Source: Campylobacter sp. (GTDB lineage Bacteria; Campylobacterota; Campylobacteria; Campylobacterales; Campylobacteraceae). From it: a stretch of 48,294 nucleotides of DNA. Position numbers and translations under genes: made by a program. Shown here piece by piece: positions 22,515 to 33,702 of this stretch. The notes under the pieces were generated by a model. It did no database searches and was not told the DNA's origin. It was given only the letters and a program-made list of their open reading frames with translations. The stretch spans positions 1 to 48,294 of the forward strand of contig JAFLRU010000003.1 of the NCBI GenBank assembly GCA_022511325.1, written 5' to 3'. How positions within the stretch are numbered: the first letter of the stretch is position 1; every line of letters starts with the position of its first letter.

Positions 22515-25318
22515 TGTCAAGTACAAAAGAAAATATCAAGCTTGCACGTCGTTCTTTTTTAAAAATGGCTACACTTTCATCTTTGGCAGTGCCAATGCTT
22601 GGACGCAGCGAAGTTTTAAGAGAGGCATCAGAAGACGAGCTTAAAGAGGCTTATGAGGGAAGCAAGAAGGTTAAAAGTGTTTGTACAGCCTGTTCTGTAG
22701 GCTGTGGAATTATCGCAGAAGTGCAAAATGGAGTTTGGGTGCGTCAAGAAATTGCTCAAGATCATCCTGTAAGCGTTGGCGGGCACTGCTGTAAAGGTGC
22801 AGATATGATTGATATGGTGCGTTCTCACGTGCGTTTAAAATATCCTATGAAAAAGGAAAATGGAGAATGGAAACGTATCACTTATGAACAAGCCTTAGAC
22901 GAAATCGGTGAAAAACTTGCCGCATACCGCAAGGAAAATCCAGAAAGCGTTATGTTTTTGGGTTCTGCAAAACTCAGTAATGAACAAGCGTATTATATAA
23001 GAAAATTTGGAGCTTTTTTTGGCACAAACAATGTAGATCATCAAGCTCGAATTTGACATAGTGCAACAGTCGCCGGTGTGGCGAATACATTTGGTTATGG
23101 TGCTATGACAAACCATCTTGGCGATATACAAAGAAGTAAGTGTATATTTATAATAGGTTCAAATCCAGCTGTCAATCACCCTGTAGGCTTTAGACACTTT
23201 TTGAAGGCTAAAGAAAAAGGGGCTAAGATGATTGTTGTAGATCCAAGATTCACTAAAAGTGCAGCGAAGGCTGATATTTACGCACGAATTCGTCCCGGAA
23301 CAGATATAGCCTTTATGTATGGAATGTTAAAAATCATCTTTGATGAAGGTTTAGAAGATACAAAATACCTTGATGAAAGAGTTTTTGGGATTGATAAGAT
23401 TAGAGAAGAAGCTGCAAAATGGACTCCTGAAATTGTTGAAGATGTAACAGGAATTTCAAAAGATTTGCTTTATCAAATCACTTATGAAGTTGCTAAAAAC
23501 AAACCAACTACTCTTGTTTGGGCTATGGGTTTAACTCAACATACTGTGGGAACTTCAAATACGCGTTTAGCTCCTATAGTGCAAATGGTTTTAGGAAATA
23601 TAGGAAAATTCGGAGGTGGCGTTAATATCTTAAGAGGACACGACAATGTTCAAGGTGCTTCGGATATGGCGTGTTTGAGCGAGAATTTACCGGGTTATTA
23701 TCCTCTTAATGAACCAACTTGGAGATATTATGCAAAAATTTGGGGTGTTGAGTATGATTGGCTTTTAAGTAATTTTGTAAGCAAAGATTGGATGCATAAA
23801 AATGGACTTACTCTTGCAAGATGGTGGGCTGGTGCACTTAATGGCAAAGATGGCAACGATAAAGTGGATAATGCAGGAACAGCTCTTAAAGCTTTAATAG
23901 TATTAGGAAATGGTATTACTTCAACTGCTCAACAAGCTAAAGTTAAAGAAGGCTTAGAAGCCTTAGAACTTTTAGTTTTAGCTGATCCTTTTGTTAATGA
24001 AGCAGGTGTGATTGCGGAAAGAAAGGATGGTATTTATCTTTTACCGGCTGCGACACAGTTTGAAACAAGCGGAAGTGTAACAGCAACAAATCGTAGCGGG
24101 CAATGGAGATTTAAGATTGTAGATCCTCTTTATGAAAGCAAGGAAGACCAAGAAATTTTATTTGAACTTGCGAAAAGACTTGGTTTCTACAAAGAATTCA
24201 CTCAAACCTTAAGAGATGAAAAAGGCGAGATTGTTTGGCCTGAAAATGCTACAAGAGAATTTGCAAGGGCGGTTCGAACCATAGGACTTAATGGTTGGAG
24301 TCCTGAAAGACTTAAAAAGCATACTTTAAATTGGGACCAATTCGATGAGGTAACTTTAGAAGGTAAAGGAGAGCTTGCAGGAGAGTATTATGGACTTCCT
24401 TGGCCTTGCTGGAATCAAGATCATCCGGGAAGCCCTGTGCTTTACAATACAGATGTAGAGCCTACAAAAGGTGGTATGGGCTTTAGAAACAATTTTGGTT
24501 TGGATTATGAAGGAGAAAGCTTACTTGCTAAAAATGCTCCTTTAAATTCCCCGATAGATACAGGCTATCCACAAATCACTAAAGAAAATATCGAACAAGT
24601 TTTAGGTATTACCCTTAGTGAAGAGGAAAAAGAAAAAATAGGACCAAGCTGGATTTATGATGATAGCAATATCATTGTGGATAAATGTATGCAAAAAGGC
24701 ATAATTCCTTATGGAAATGCTAAAGCTAGGGCTGTGGTTTGGAATTTTAAAGATAAGATTCCACTTCACAGAGAGCCTTTACATTCTCCAAGAGCTGATT
24801 TGGCACAAAAATATCCAAGTTTTGAAGACCAAAAAGCACAATACCGCGTGGATACTAAGTTTATTTCTGTGCAACAAGCTAAGGATTATTCTAAGGAATT
24901 CCCTTTGAATTTAGTTACAGGGCGTTTGGTGAATTTAAATGGTGCAGGTATGGAAAATCGTGCTTCAATGTATTTAACAAGACTTACGCCTGAAATGTTT
25001 TGTGAGATAAACAGCGAGCTTGCCTCAAGCCTTGATATTAAAGCTGGAGATATGATTTGGATTCATTCTCCTGAAAATACAAAGATCAAGGTTAGAGTTA
25101 AGATAAATAATGGCGTGGCTAAAGATATGGTTTTCTTGCCTTTCCATTTTACAGGGGTAATGCAAGGAGTGGATTTAACGCATAATTTCCCAAAAGGAAC
25201 TAAGCCTTTTGCAAACGGAGAGAGTGCAAATACCGTTACAAATTATGGTTATGATATAGTATGTCAAATTCCAGAAACTAAGGGCGGATTATGTAGGATT
25301 AGTAAGGATGGAGTATGA
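22514..25318 (+). CDS. fdhA: Formate dehydrogenase alpha subunit, selenocysteine-containing
   Basis: Periplasmic molybdenum (bis-MGD) catalytic subunit oxidising formate to CO2. 934 residues if the in-frame TGA at 23054-23056 is read as Sec (U181), in the context HQARI-U-HSATVAG, which matches the Sec position of E. coli FDH-N. N-terminal Tat signal ARRSFLKM (residues 11-18). The [4Fe-4S] cysteines are C57, C60, C64 and C92 or C93 (CTACSVGC ... GGHCCKG). Later parts include HSPENTKIKVRVKI and VFLPFHFTG of the molybdopterin-dinucleotide domain. ATG 22514 follows the small Tat gene. A SECIS-like hairpin follows the UGA, and selD and tRNA-Sec lie 10-13 kb downstream. It is not a pseudogene. Confidence 0.95.
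23054..23099 (+). promoter_or_regulatory. Sec UGA codon and bacterial SECIS-like hairpin
   Basis: TGA is followed by a hairpin: CATA (23057-23060) with TATG (23096-23099), CAA with TTG, and an upper stem TCGCC (23070-23074) closing a GGTGT loop with GGCGA (23080-23084). The loop GGU starts 18 bases after the UGA, the same distance I recall in E. coli fdhF. It should bind SelB. Confidence 0.85.
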
Positions 25319-25956
25319 GTAAGATAAATTTTGCAAATTTAGAAAAAGATCGCTTGAAATTTTATTGTGATAATGAAAGGTGCATTGATTGTAATGGTTG
25401 TGCGGTTGCTTGTGATGAGGCTCACGAGCTGCCGATTAATATACGTCGCAGACGCGTCATCACTCTTAATGAAGGGGTGCAAGGCAAGGAAGTTTCAACT
25501 TCTATTTCTTGTATGCATTGTGATGATGCTCCTTGTTCTATAGTGTGTCCTGTGGATTGCTTTTATATTCGTGCTGATGGTATAGTTTTACACGATAAAG
25601 AAATTTGCATAGGTTGTGGATATTGTCTTTATGCTTGTCCTTTTGGGGCACCACAATTTCCTAAAGATAGTGTTTTTGGGAATAAAGGCATAATGGATAA
25701 ATGCACAATGTGTGCAGGGGGTCCAGCACCAACAAATTCAGAAAAAGAAAGAGAGCTTTATGGACAAAACCGCATTGCAGAGGGTAAAGTACCCGTATGT
25801 GCTGCAATGTGTTCTACCAAAGCTTTGCTTGTGGGTGAGAGTTCAAAAATCGAAGAAATTTATGAAAATCGCCTTCAAAGTCGAAAATACGGCATAGCTT
25901 CACCTTCTCAAAGTATGGAATGGAAAATCGCCTACATTGGAAAGGAGAGATTATGA
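25315..25956 (+). CDS. fdhB: Formate dehydrogenase iron-sulfur subunit
   Basis: 213-residue electron-transfer subunit with four [4Fe-4S] cysteine clusters (CIDCNGCAVAC, CMHCDDAPCSIVC, CIGCGYCLYAC, CTMC with the VCAAMC pair), passing electrons from FdhA to the cytochrome b. There is no signal peptide, so it should be carried through the Tat pore with FdhA. Its ATG overlaps the fdhA stop by 4 bp. Corresponds to C. jejuni fdhB (Cj1510c). Confidence 0.93.
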   Translation: MSKINFANLEKDRLKFYCDNERCIDCNGCAVACDEAHELPINIRRRRVITLNEGVQGKEVSTSISCMHCDDAPCSIVCPVDCFYIRADGIVLHDKEICIGCGYCLYACPFGAPQFPKDSVFGNKGIMDKCTMCAGGPAPTNSEKERELYGQNRIAEGKVPVCAAMCSTKALLVGESSKIEEIYENRLQSRKYGIASPSQSMEWKIAYIGKERL

Positions 25957-26882
25957 AAAAGCTGTTTTTGATGATATTAAGTTTTGTGAATTTATTTGGA
26001 TATGGGGAAGAGCGTATGGGACAAGATACCCAAATTTGGGATTTCCATCGTATTACTAATATACCAAATTATGATACCTTTGGTAAGCTTTGGACAACTT
26101 TACAAGGCGAATATATTGCCACGATAGCACTTGTTTCAGTTATTGCTGTTTTGGCAGCCTTTTCACTCCATTATATGGTTATAGGTCCAAAGCAATTTTC
26201 TCACGCAGGAAAGAAAATTTACGCTTTTACTTTGTTTGAAAGGATTTTTCATTTCATAGCAGCTCTTTCTTGGGTGATTTTAGTTCCAACAGGCTTTATT
26301 ATGATGTTTGGTTCTTATTTTGGTGGAGGAATGTTTGTAAGGGTTTGTAAAAATTTACACGCTTTTGCAACGATTTTGTTTATCATTTCGGTAATTCCTA
26401 TGTGTTTGTGGTGGATTAAAAGAATGCTTCCTGCAAGTTATGATTTGCGTTGGATGTTGATAGTGGGCGGATATTTAAGCAAAATCAAGCGTCCAATTCC
26501 TGCAGGAAAATTTAATTTTGGGCAAAAATCTTGGTATTATATCGCTGTTTTTGGTGGTTTTCTTATGATAATCACTGGAGGCTTTATGTATTTTCTTGAT
26601 TTTAACTCAACCTCTGTTCAAAGCTTGTTTGGCTTAACTCAAATTGAGCTTTTAAGACTTTGTGCAATCATTCATAATTTCTTAGGTATAGTTTGTGCTT
26701 TGTTTTTTGGCATACATATTTATATGGCAGTATTTGCGATTAAAGGAAGTATTCATTCTATGGTTAGTGGCTATAAAGAAGAAGAGGAAGTGTATATACT
26801 TCATAGCTATTGGTATAAAGAGCTAAGTCATAAAAATAAAATTAACCCTAGTTTTTCTTATGATCCTAAGGTGAAAATTTGA
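25953..26882 (+). CDS. fdhC: Formate dehydrogenase cytochrome b subunit
   Basis: 309-residue inner-membrane di-heme cytochrome b of the FdnI/FdoI type that reduces menaquinone. An N-terminal hydrophobic stretch (KLFLMILSFVNLFGYG) looks like a cleavable signal, followed by a periplasmic segment and four membrane spans. Candidate heme histidines are in FERIFHFIAAL, KNLHAFATIL, IIHNFLG and GIHIYMAVF. ATG 25953 has GGAGA upstream and overlaps the fdhB stop (ATGA); earlier in-frame starts lie inside fdhB. A long hairpin follows the stop. Confidence 0.9.
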   Translation: MKKLFLMILSFVNLFGYGEERMGQDTQIWDFHRITNIPNYDTFGKLWTTLQGEYIATIALVSVIAVLAAFSLHYMVIGPKQFSHAGKKIYAFTLFERIFHFIAALSWVILVPTGFIMMFGSYFGGGMFVRVCKNLHAFATILFIISVIPMCLWWIKRMLPASYDLRWMLIVGGYLSKIKRPIPAGKFNFGQKSWYYIAVFGGFLMIITGGFMYFLDFNSTSVQSLFGLTQIELLRLCAIIHNFLGIVCALFFGIHIYMAVFAIKGSIHSMVSGYKEEEEVYILHSYWYKELSHKNKINPSFSYDPKVKI

Positions 26883-26888
26883 ATTAAG

Positions 26889-26951
26889 ATACCAAAAAAT
26901 ATGCGAATTGACTAGAAATTTAGTTAATTCGCATTTAAAGTTTTTTGGTAT
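26889..26951 (+). terminator. Long stem-loop between fdhC and fdhD
   Basis: ATACC-A6 (26889-26899) pairs with T6-GGTAT (26941-26951), ATGCGAATT (26901-26909) with AATTCGCAT (26926-26934), and ACTA with TAGT, around GAAATT. About 24 bp are paired with small bulges. There is no T-run after the stem, so it may be an attenuator or mRNA-stability element rather than a simple terminator. Confidence 0.6.
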
Positions 26952-26971
26952 GATTGATAAAAGAGGTAATT

Positions 26972-27754
26972 ATGGAAGCTTTATTCACAACCGAAATTCT
27001 TAAATTTAAAGGCGATGAATCCTTTGTTTGTGATGATGTTTTAGTGCGTGAAATTAAGTTAGAGCTTTTTGTTAATGACGAAAAAGTGGGAACCTTAATG
27101 GCAACGCCTATTGACGAGCAAGCTTTGGCTGTGGGATATTTGATGAGTGAAAATATCATTGCAAATGCCAAGGATATACAAAGCATAGAAAGCCAAAATG
27201 ATGGAATGAGTGTGCATATTAAAGCCAAGATTGATGAGGCTAATTTAGCTAAGCTTAATGCTTCTGGCGTTGTGATTAGTGGTTGTGGTAGGGCTTTAAG
27301 TGCAAACATTGATCCGCAAAGCATTGAAGCAGCAAAAATAGACTCACAAATTCATTTTTCAAAAGAGCAAATTTTAAAGCAAATGAGTGAATTTTACACT
27401 CAATGTGAATTATATGAGAAAACAGGCTGTGTGCATACAGCTAAACTTTTTGTAAATGAAAACACTTTTTTTATAGGGGAGGATATAGCTCAACATAACA
27501 CAATAGATAAAGCTTTAGGTAAAGCAAGACTTGCAAATGTAGATTTAAGCAAGTGTTTTTTGATGGTAAGTGGCAGACTAAGTTCTGAAATGGTCGCAAA
27601 GGCTGTAATGCACAAGGTTCCTGTCATTGTTTCACGCACAGCACCAACCTGTCTTGGTGTGATGATTGCTAGAAAATTTAATCTCACTCTTTGTGGCTTT
27701 GCAAGAGGAGATAAAATCAACATTTATAGCGGAGAATTTAGAATTGAAAAATAA
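26972..27754 (+). CDS. fdhD: Formate dehydrogenase accessory sulfurtransferase FdhD
   Basis: 260-residue cytosolic protein that transfers sulfur from a cysteine desulfurase to the Mo-bis-MGD cofactor of FdhA. Family motifs: EQALAVGYLMSEN, SGCGRA (C105), TGCVHTAKLF, DIAQHNTIDKALG, VSGRLSSEMVAKA and PTCLGVMIA. E. coli FdhD uses a CxxC pair in the mobile loop, and here only one Cys is visible there. ATG 26972 follows AGAGG; an in-frame TTG 18 bases upstream overlaps the hairpin end and is less likely. The modE-like gene overlaps its end. Confidence 0.92.
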   Translation: MEALFTTEILKFKGDESFVCDDVLVREIKLELFVNDEKVGTLMATPIDEQALAVGYLMSENIIANAKDIQSIESQNDGMSVHIKAKIDEANLAKLNASGVVISGCGRALSANIDPQSIEAAKIDSQIHFSKEQILKQMSEFYTQCELYEKTGCVHTAKLFVNENTFFIGEDIAQHNTIDKALGKARLANVDLSKCFLMVSGRLSSEMVAKAVMHKVPVIVSRTAPTCLGVMIARKFNLTLCGFARGDKINIYSGEFRIEK

Positions 27755-28472
27755 AGAAATTATAGCTTATATGAAAGAGCTTTTAAATAGCAATGAGAAG
27801 TTAGACTGCGGAACGGCTTTTAAAATTGCTAAAAAATTTGACAAAAGCATAGAAGAAATAGGGAAAATTGCCGATGATAATGCAATTCGCATTGACAATT
27901 GTGAGTTAGGGCAGTTTGGACACCTTGAGTTTGAAAAACCAAAAATTGAAGTGCTTAAGCTTGTTGAGCCAAAACTTGATGAGAAGCGTAGAATTTCTTG
28001 CAAAGAGGCTAGGGAACTTGCTAAAAAAAATTGGAGCTTAAAAAGCATACGTTCGACTTTAAAAGGTTATAAAATCGATGTAAAGTATTGTATGCTAGGC
28101 TGTTTTGAGGAAAAAAGAGGCAAGAAATTTGTGGTTAAAACCAAAACTTGGATAGAAAATGCAGACGGAGATTTGCTTTTTGGCAAAGGTAAAACCGAGC
28201 TTTTAGAACTCATTGCTCAAACAGGAAGTTTGCTCCACGCTTCGAGAATTATGGGATTAAATTATAAAAAAGCTTGGACTCATTTGCAAGTTTTACAAAA
28301 AAATAGCCAAGAAGAACTTGTGATTACAAGACAAGGACGTAGCGAGAATTCTGGAACAAAACTTACGCCTAGAGCTAAAGAGCTTATGGAAAATTATTCG
28401 CTTTTGCAAAAGGATATTGAAGAATATGCTAATAAACGCTTCAAAGAACTATTTTTAAAGGATAAAAAATAG
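27744..28472 (+). CDS. modE: ModE-like regulator with an N-terminal repeat domain
   Basis: 242 residues if begun at TTG 27744, which has GGAG nine bases upstream and overlaps fdhD by 11 bp; an ATG at 27771 lacks a site. The C-terminal part is a LysR/ModE-like helix-turn-helix (KTELLELIAQTGSLLHASRI, YKKAWTHLQVLQ, TRQGRSENSGTKLT). The N-terminal half holds two related units, about residues 15-55 and 75-115 (LDCGTAFKIAKKF ... NCELGQFG and ISCKEARELAKKN ... YCMLGCFEE). No TOBE molybdate-binding domains are present. In C. jejuni the equivalent (Cj1507c) represses mod genes; here control of mod or fdh is inferred. Confidence 0.75.
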   Translation: MKNKEIIAYMKELLNSNEKLDCGTAFKIAKKFDKSIEEIGKIADDNAIRIDNCELGQFGHLEFEKPKIEVLKLVEPKLDEKRRISCKEARELAKKNWSLKSIRSTLKGYKIDVKYCMLGCFEEKRGKKFVVKTKTWIENADGDLLFGKGKTELLELIAQTGSLLHASRIMGLNYKKAWTHLQVLQKNSQEELVITRQGRSENSGTKLTPRAKELMENYSLLQKDIEEYANKRFKELFLKDKK

Positions 28473-28484
28473 TTTTTAGCTGTG

Positions 28485-28554
28485 AAAATTAAGCTATAAA
28501 TTTTCTTTGGGTTACTAAATTACTCAAAGATTGATTTTTTAGCTTAATTTTTTT
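28485..28554 (+). terminator. Nested-hairpin terminator after the modE-like gene
   Basis: AAAATTAAGCTA (28485-28496) pairs with TAGCTTAATTTT (28540-28551), which runs into a T-tract. Inside lies a second stem, CTTTGGGT with ACTCAAAG, having one mismatch. Confidence 0.7.
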
Positions 28555-28624
28555 AAATATTTTATCAATATTAATATTTTTTTGTGTTATTCTACAATTC
28601 ATTATGAAAAAACAAGGAAGTAAA

Positions 28625-31600
28625 ATGATACAAGAAGCTCTAACTCTTGCTCAAAATTTACAGCAAAAGATTCAAGATAATATTTCAAATGCCGAAATAA
28701 CTTTTCATACTAAAATGCAAAAATTACTTTTAAACCCTAAAAATAAGGTTATGCTTATAGAATTACTCGATCGCTCCTTTAGGTGCAAGGATAAAAAAGC
28801 AAGTTTTGATTTGATTGCTTATACTCTTCATCATTATGGAATAGCTGATTTTTTCACAGATTTTGAGAAATTTTTACTTTGGAATTTTCTTAATTTTGGT
28901 AAGTTTATACCGCAATTAAGTGTGCCATTTTTTATCTCTCATCTAAGAAAAGATACGCAAAATATGGTTTTGGATACAAACACACTCGAAAATCATATTG
29001 CAGAAAGAAAAGCAGAGCATATTACTTTAAATGTAAATCTCATCGGTGAGGAGGTTTTGGGCGAGGAAGAAGCAAATTTTAGAATGCAAAAATATAAAGA
29101 AGCTTTAAAATCAAGCTATATTACTTATATTTCTATCAAAATTACGACGATTTTTTCACAGATTAATATCATTGATTTTGAGTATTCTAAAAGTGAAATT
29201 GTCAAAAGACTTGATATTCTATATGCTTTAGCTTTAGAGGAGCAGCAAAAACAAGGAGTAGAAAAATTTATCAATCTTGATATGGAAGAATTTAGAGACC
29301 TTGAGCTTACCGTTGCAGCTTTTATGGAAAGCGTGGCAAACTTTGATATCAAAGCTGGAATTGTGCTTCAAGCTTATATCCCTGATTCTTATGAGTATCT
29401 TAAAAAGCTTTTTGCCTTTTCAAAAGAAAGGGTTTTACAAGGAAAAAAACCCATTAAAATTCGTTTTGTTAAGGGTGCAAATATGGAAAATGAAGAAACT
29501 ATTGCTTCTTTAAGAGGCTGGGAACTTGCACCTTTTAAAGAAAAAACTCATACAGATAGCCATTATAAAAAAATGCTTGATTTTATCTTGCAAGATGAAA
29601 ATTTCAAATTTATCAACATAGGCATAGCTAGCCATAATATCTTTGAGATTGCTTATGCTTATACGAGGATTAAAGAAGCAGGGGCTTTAGAATCTTTTAC
29701 TTTCGAAATGCTTGAGGGTATGAGTGAGCAATGTTCTTTAGAGTTAAGTCATTTATCAAAGCTTATTTTATATGCTCCAGTTTGTGATGAGAAACATTTT
29801 AATAACGCCATAGCTTATCTTGTAAGACGTCTTGATGAAAACACGAGCGAAGATAATTTTATGCGTTATTTTTTTAATCTCAAAGTAAATGATAAAAACT
29901 ACAATATCCAAAAAGAGCTTTTCTTAAAGTCTGTTGAGGGCGTTAAAACTCTTCAAACAAGCACACATCGTAAGCAAGATAGAAACAAAGAACAAAAAAT
30001 TCTAAGTTCTTATGAGAGTAAAAAATTTAGTAATGAAAGTGATACGGATTTTATCCTCCCACAAAATAGAACTTGGGCTCAAAATATTCGCTCTAAATAT
30101 CAAAATTTAAACCCTCTAGAGCTTTATCCTGTAGCAGGAACTTTAGAATTTCAAAAAGAAAAAATGCAATCTTTAGAGGTGAAAGATAAAATTGAGCAAA
30201 GGCTTATAGGAAAAGTATATTTAGCAGGAGAAAATGAAATCAAACAAGCCCTAGAGTGTGCTAAAAACTCAAAGTTCAAAGAAAAAAGTCATAGTGAAAT
30301 TTATGAGCTTCTTTCAAAAACTGCAAAGTTAATGAGAGAAAGAAGAGGGGATTTGATAGGAATAGGGGCTTTAGAAGTTGGTAAAACCTTTCTTGAACTT
30401 GATGTGGAAGTGAGTGAGGGAATTGATTTTGTGGAATTTTACCCACATTCCTTAGAAGTGCTTAAAACTCAAAACAAAAATACGGATTTTAAACCAAAGG
30501 GCATAGGTGTAACCATAGCTCCTTGGAACTTTCCTATCGGCATTTCAGTTGGAACAATCGCAGCACCTCTAGCAGCAGGAAATGTAGTCATTTATAAACC
30601 TTCATCTCTTTCAATGCTTACAGGTTATAAACTTTGCGAATGCTTTTGGGACGCTGGAATTCCAAGAGATGCACTCATTTTTTTACCCTCTAAAGGAAGT
30701 GATATTTCTAAATATTGTTTGAGTGATGAAAGTGTGAAATTTTCGGTTCTAACTGGAGGAGAAGAAACAGCTTACGCAATGTTAGAAACTAACCCAACCT
30801 TGCTTTTAAGTGCAGAAACAGGAGGCAAAAACGCTACGATTGTATCTAAATTTGCAGACCGAGATAGTGCGATAAAAAATATCATTCATTCTGCTTTTTC
30901 AAATTCAGGACAAAAGTGTTCAGCTACTTCTTTGCTGATTTTAGAAGATGAGGTGTATGATGATGAGGATTTTAAGAAAGGCTTAGTTGATGCGGCAAAT
31001 TCTTTAAATATAGGAAGTCCTTTTGAATTTAAAAATAAACTTGCAGCTTTAGCAAGTAAGCCAAATGAGAAAGTTTTAAAAGCCTTAAATGAGCTTAAAC
31101 CTTATGAAGAATGGGCTTTAAAGCCTAAATTTGTAGGAGAATACTTAATGACTCCGGGTATTAAATATGGCACAAAAAAAGGTGATTTCACTCATATGAC
31201 TGAACTTTTTTGTCCTATTTTAAGCGTGATGAGGGCAAAAGATTTAGAAGAAGCAATTGATTTGGCAAATTCCACAGGATATGGACTTACTGCGGGTTTT
31301 GAAAGCTTAGATGAAAGAGAATGGAAATTTTTTCATACAAAAATTGAAGCAGGAAATATTTATATTAATAAGCCAACCACAGGTGCAATTGTGTTGCGTC
31401 AGCCTTTTGGAGGGATTAAAAAATCTGCTATAGGTTTTGGTAGAAAGGTAGGAATTTACAATTATATCACGCAGTTTTTGGATATTGCTCAAGAAAAAAT
31501 TGATGAAAATTTGCTTGATAATCCTTTTTCAAAAGCTTTAGAAAATTTAGTTTTACAAGAAAATAATGAAGATAAAAAGCTTTTAAATGAGCTTGCTTTA

Positions 31601-32116
31601 ATTGCAAAATCTTATTTTTATCATACTAAAAATGAATTTGAGTGCGAAAAAGATTATGTATGTATTCGCGGCGAAGAAAATATTTTTTCTTATATTAAGA
31701 TTAAAAATATTGCTTATAGGGTATGTAAGGAGGATAGTTTAAGAGATATTTTAGCTGTGATTTTAGCAGCAAATATCCTTGATATTGAGCTTTTAGTGAG
31801 TTTTGATGAAAATGATAAAATGGAAAAAGTAAGGAAAATATGTGATACAATAAAGCTCAAAGCTAGTTTTGTTAAAGAAAACAAAGAGGCATTTTGCCAA
31901 AAGATTGCTTTATATGAGAGAATTCGCTATTTTGCTACGCCTTCTAAGGAGGATAAAATTTATCAAGAAGCAGCAAAAAATGCTAAAATTATCATTAGGG
32001 ATAAACCTTTACTTAATGGACGCTTTGAGCTTTTATTTTATCATAATGAAAAGTCTTTAAGTATTTCTTATCATCGTTACGGAAATTTAGGTATTCGTGG
32101 TTTAGAAAAGGAGTAA
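28625..32116 (+). CDS. putA: Bifunctional proline dehydrogenase / P5C dehydrogenase
   Basis: 1163-residue PutA oxidising proline to glutamate; proline is a known carbon source of Campylobacter. The N-terminal 430 residues form the FAD-dependent barrel ([35 protein letters not shown]). The aldehyde dehydrogenase part carries [20 protein letters not shown], the catalytic Glu in SAETGGKNA and Cys in SGQKCSATS. There is no DNA-binding ribbon-helix-helix, so it is not an autoregulator. About 170 C-terminal residues after the ALDH core are poorly conserved. ATG 28625 has AAGGAAG upstream and is preferred to an ATG 21 bases earlier. putP follows after 4 bp. Confidence 0.93.
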   Translation: MIQEALTLAQNLQQKIQDNISNAEITFHTKMQKLLLNPKNKVMLIELLDRSFRCKDKKASFDLIAYTLHHYGIADFFTDFEKFLLWNFLNFGKFIPQLSVPFFISHLRKDTQNMVLDTNTLENHIAERKAEHITLNVNLIGEEVLGEEEANFRMQKYKEALKSSYITYISIKITTIFSQINIIDFEYSKSEIVKRLDILYALALEEQQKQGVEKFINLDMEEFRDLELTVAAFMESVANFDIKAGIVLQAYIPDSYEYLKKLFAFSKERVLQGKKPIKIRFVKGANMENEETIASLRGWELAPFKEKTHTDSHYKKMLDFILQDENFKFINIGIASHNIFEIAYAYTRIKEAGALESFTFEMLEGMSEQCSLELSHLSKLILYAPVCDEKHFNNAIAYLVRRLDENTSEDNFMRYFFNLKVNDKNYNIQKELFLKSVEGVKTLQTSTHRKQDRNKEQKILSSYESKKFSNESDTDFILPQNRTWAQNIRSKYQNLNPLELYPVAGTLEFQKEKMQSLEVKDKIEQRLIGKVYLAGENEIKQALECAKNSKFKEKSHSEIYELLSKTAKLMRERRGDLIGIGALEVGKTFLELDVEVSEGIDFVEFYPHSLEVLKTQNKNTDFKPKGIGVTIAPWNFPIGISVGTIAAPLAAGNVVIYKPSSLSMLTGYKLCECFWDAGIPRDALIFLPSKGSDISKYCLSDESVKFSVLTGGEETAYAMLETNPTLLLSAETGGKNATIVSKFADRDSAIKNIIHSAFSNSGQKCSATSLLILEDEVYDDEDFKKGLVDAANSLNIGSPFEFKNKLAALASKPNEKVLKALNELKPYEEWALKPKFVGEYLMTPGIKYGTKKGDFTHMTELFCPILSVMRAKDLEEAIDLANSTGYGLTAGFESLDEREWKFFHTKIEAGNIYINKPTTGAIVLRQPFGGIKKSAIGFGRKVGIYNYITQFLDIAQEKIDENLLDNPFSKALENLVLQENNEDKKLLNELALIAKSYFYHTKNEFECEKDYVCIRGEENIFSYIKIKNIAYRVCKEDSLRDILAVILAANILDIELLVSFDENDKMEKVRKICDTIKLKASFVKENKEAFCQKIALYERIRYFATPSKEDKIYQEAAKNAKIIIRDKPLLNGRFELLFYHNEKSLSISYHRYGNLGIRGLEKE

Positions 32117-32120
32117 AATT

Positions 32121-33596
32121 ATGGAAAAAGTAACTATAAGTTTTGAAATAGCCATTATGTTTGCGACTTATGCAATTTTAATGCTTGTTATAGGTTTTTA
32201 TTTTTATAAGAAAAACAAAAATTCAGAGGATTATTTCTTAGGCGGACGCTCTATGGGTCCTGTGGTTTCAGCTTTAAGTGCAGGAGCAAGTGATATGAGC
32301 AGTTGGCTTTTAATGGGTTTGCCAGGGGCTTTGTATTTAAACGGCTTCATAGATAGCTATATTGCCATAGGTTTAACCATAGGAGCGACTTTAAATTGGG
32401 CTTTAGTAGCGAAAAGACTTAGAGTTTATACAAGTGTGATTGCAAATTCTATTACAATTCCTGATTATTTTGAAACAAGATTTGATGATGATAAACATAT
32501 TTTAAGGATTGTATGTGCGATTGTTGTGCTTGTTTTTTTTACTTTTTATGTTTCATCAGGGCTTGTTGGTGGGGCGAAACTTTTTGAAAGTGCCTTTGGA
32601 ATTGAGTATTCTTACGCCTTAACGACAGGAACTTTAATCATTGTAGTTTATACTTTTTTCGGTGGATATAAAGCGGTTTGTTGGACGGATATGATTCAAG
32701 GACTTTTAATGTTAGGAGCTTTGATTGCTGTGCCTCTTGTGATGCTTTCGCATTTGGGAGGTTTTGAAGAGGCAATGAAAATTGCTAAAGAAATCAAACC
32801 TAATGTTTTATCAATGGGTGAGGGTATAGGAATTTTAAGCATTATATCAGCCTTAGCTTGGGGACTTGGATATTTTGGGCAACCCCATATACTTGTGCGT
32901 TTTATGTCGATTCGTTCAGTTAAAGATATTCCAACCGCCACAATTATAGGCATTGTTTGGATGAGTGTGTGCTTACTTTGTGCTTGTTTTATAGGAGTTT
33001 TAGGTATTGCTTATGTGAGTAAATTTAACCTTACTTTGCAAGATCCTGAAAGAATTTTTATCGTAATGTCTCAATTACTTTTTAATCCTTGGATAGCAGG
33101 AATTTTGCTTAGTGCTATTTTAGCAGCCATTATGAGTACAGCAAGTTCGCAGCTTCTCGTTTCAAGTTCAGCTTTGGCTGAAGATTTTTATAAAAGAATT
33201 TTTAATAAAAATGCTTCAAGTGAGCTTGTGATGAAACTTGGAAGAATAGGTGTTTTACTTGTGGCTGTGATTGCATTTTTTATTTCTACAGATAAAAACT
33301 CAAGCGTTTTAAGCATAGTTGCTTATGCTTGGGCGGGTTTTGGAGCAAGTTTTGGTTCTGTGATGATTTTTTCTCTTTTTTGGAAGAGAATGACGAGAAT
33401 AGCTGCCATTGCAGGAATGATTACAGGAGCTGTTGTTGTCGTTGTTTATGCAAATTTTTTAAAGCAATTTTTAGATATTTACGAGATAATACCGGGATTT
33501 TTGGCTGCTTCTTTGGTGATTATCATCGTAAGTTTGCTTACTAAAGTGCGTCCGGGAACAAAAGCAGCGTATGAAAAAATGCTTGAATATCTTTAG
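32121..33596 (+). CDS. putP: Sodium/proline symporter PutP
   Basis: 491-residue solute:sodium symporter with about thirteen helices. Signatures include the N-terminal [20 protein letters not shown] and [15 protein letters not shown] sodium-site segment, [13 protein letters not shown], and [17 protein letters not shown]. Imports proline for the coupled PutA. Same operon, 4-bp spacing, start ATG with AAAGGAG. Confidence 0.93.
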   Translation: MEKVTISFEIAIMFATYAILMLVIGFYFYKKNKNSEDYFLGGRSMGPVVSALSAGASDMSSWLLMGLPGALYLNGFIDSYIAIGLTIGATLNWALVAKRLRVYTSVIANSITIPDYFETRFDDDKHILRIVCAIVVLVFFTFYVSSGLVGGAKLFESAFGIEYSYALTTGTLIIVVYTFFGGYKAVCWTDMIQGLLMLGALIAVPLVMLSHLGGFEEAMKIAKEIKPNVLSMGEGIGILSIISALAWGLGYFGQPHILVRFMSIRSVKDIPTATIIGIVWMSVCLLCACFIGVLGIAYVSKFNLTLQDPERIFIVMSQLLFNPWIAGILLSAILAAIMSTASSQLLVSSSALAEDFYKRIFNKNASSELVMKLGRIGVLLVAVIAFFISTDKNSSVLSIVAYAWAGFGASFGSVMIFSLFWKRMTRIAAIAGMITGAVVVVVYANFLKQFLDIYEIIPGFLAASLVIIIVSLLTKVRPGTKAAYEKMLEYL

Positions 33597-33658
33597 GATT
33601 TTATTTTTAAAGCAAGAAATTTTGGATAAAAATTTATTCATTTTTCATTAAAAATTGC

Positions 33659-33664
33659 TATAAT
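33659..33664 (+). promoter_or_regulatory. -10 element for yedF-selD
   Basis: TGC-TATAAT 38 bases before the yedF ATG. The gap after putP (106 bp) supports a separate transcription unit. Confidence 0.55.
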
Positions 33665-33702
33665 TTTTTAAGATGAATTATAAGTCTTAAGAAAGGGATA
33701 AA

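Noticed and set aside
22484-25318. fdhA as two separate genes or a nonsense-mutated pseudogene
   Set aside because: The TGA is at the family's Sec position, with a SECIS-like hairpin, and SelD and tRNA-Sec are encoded nearby.
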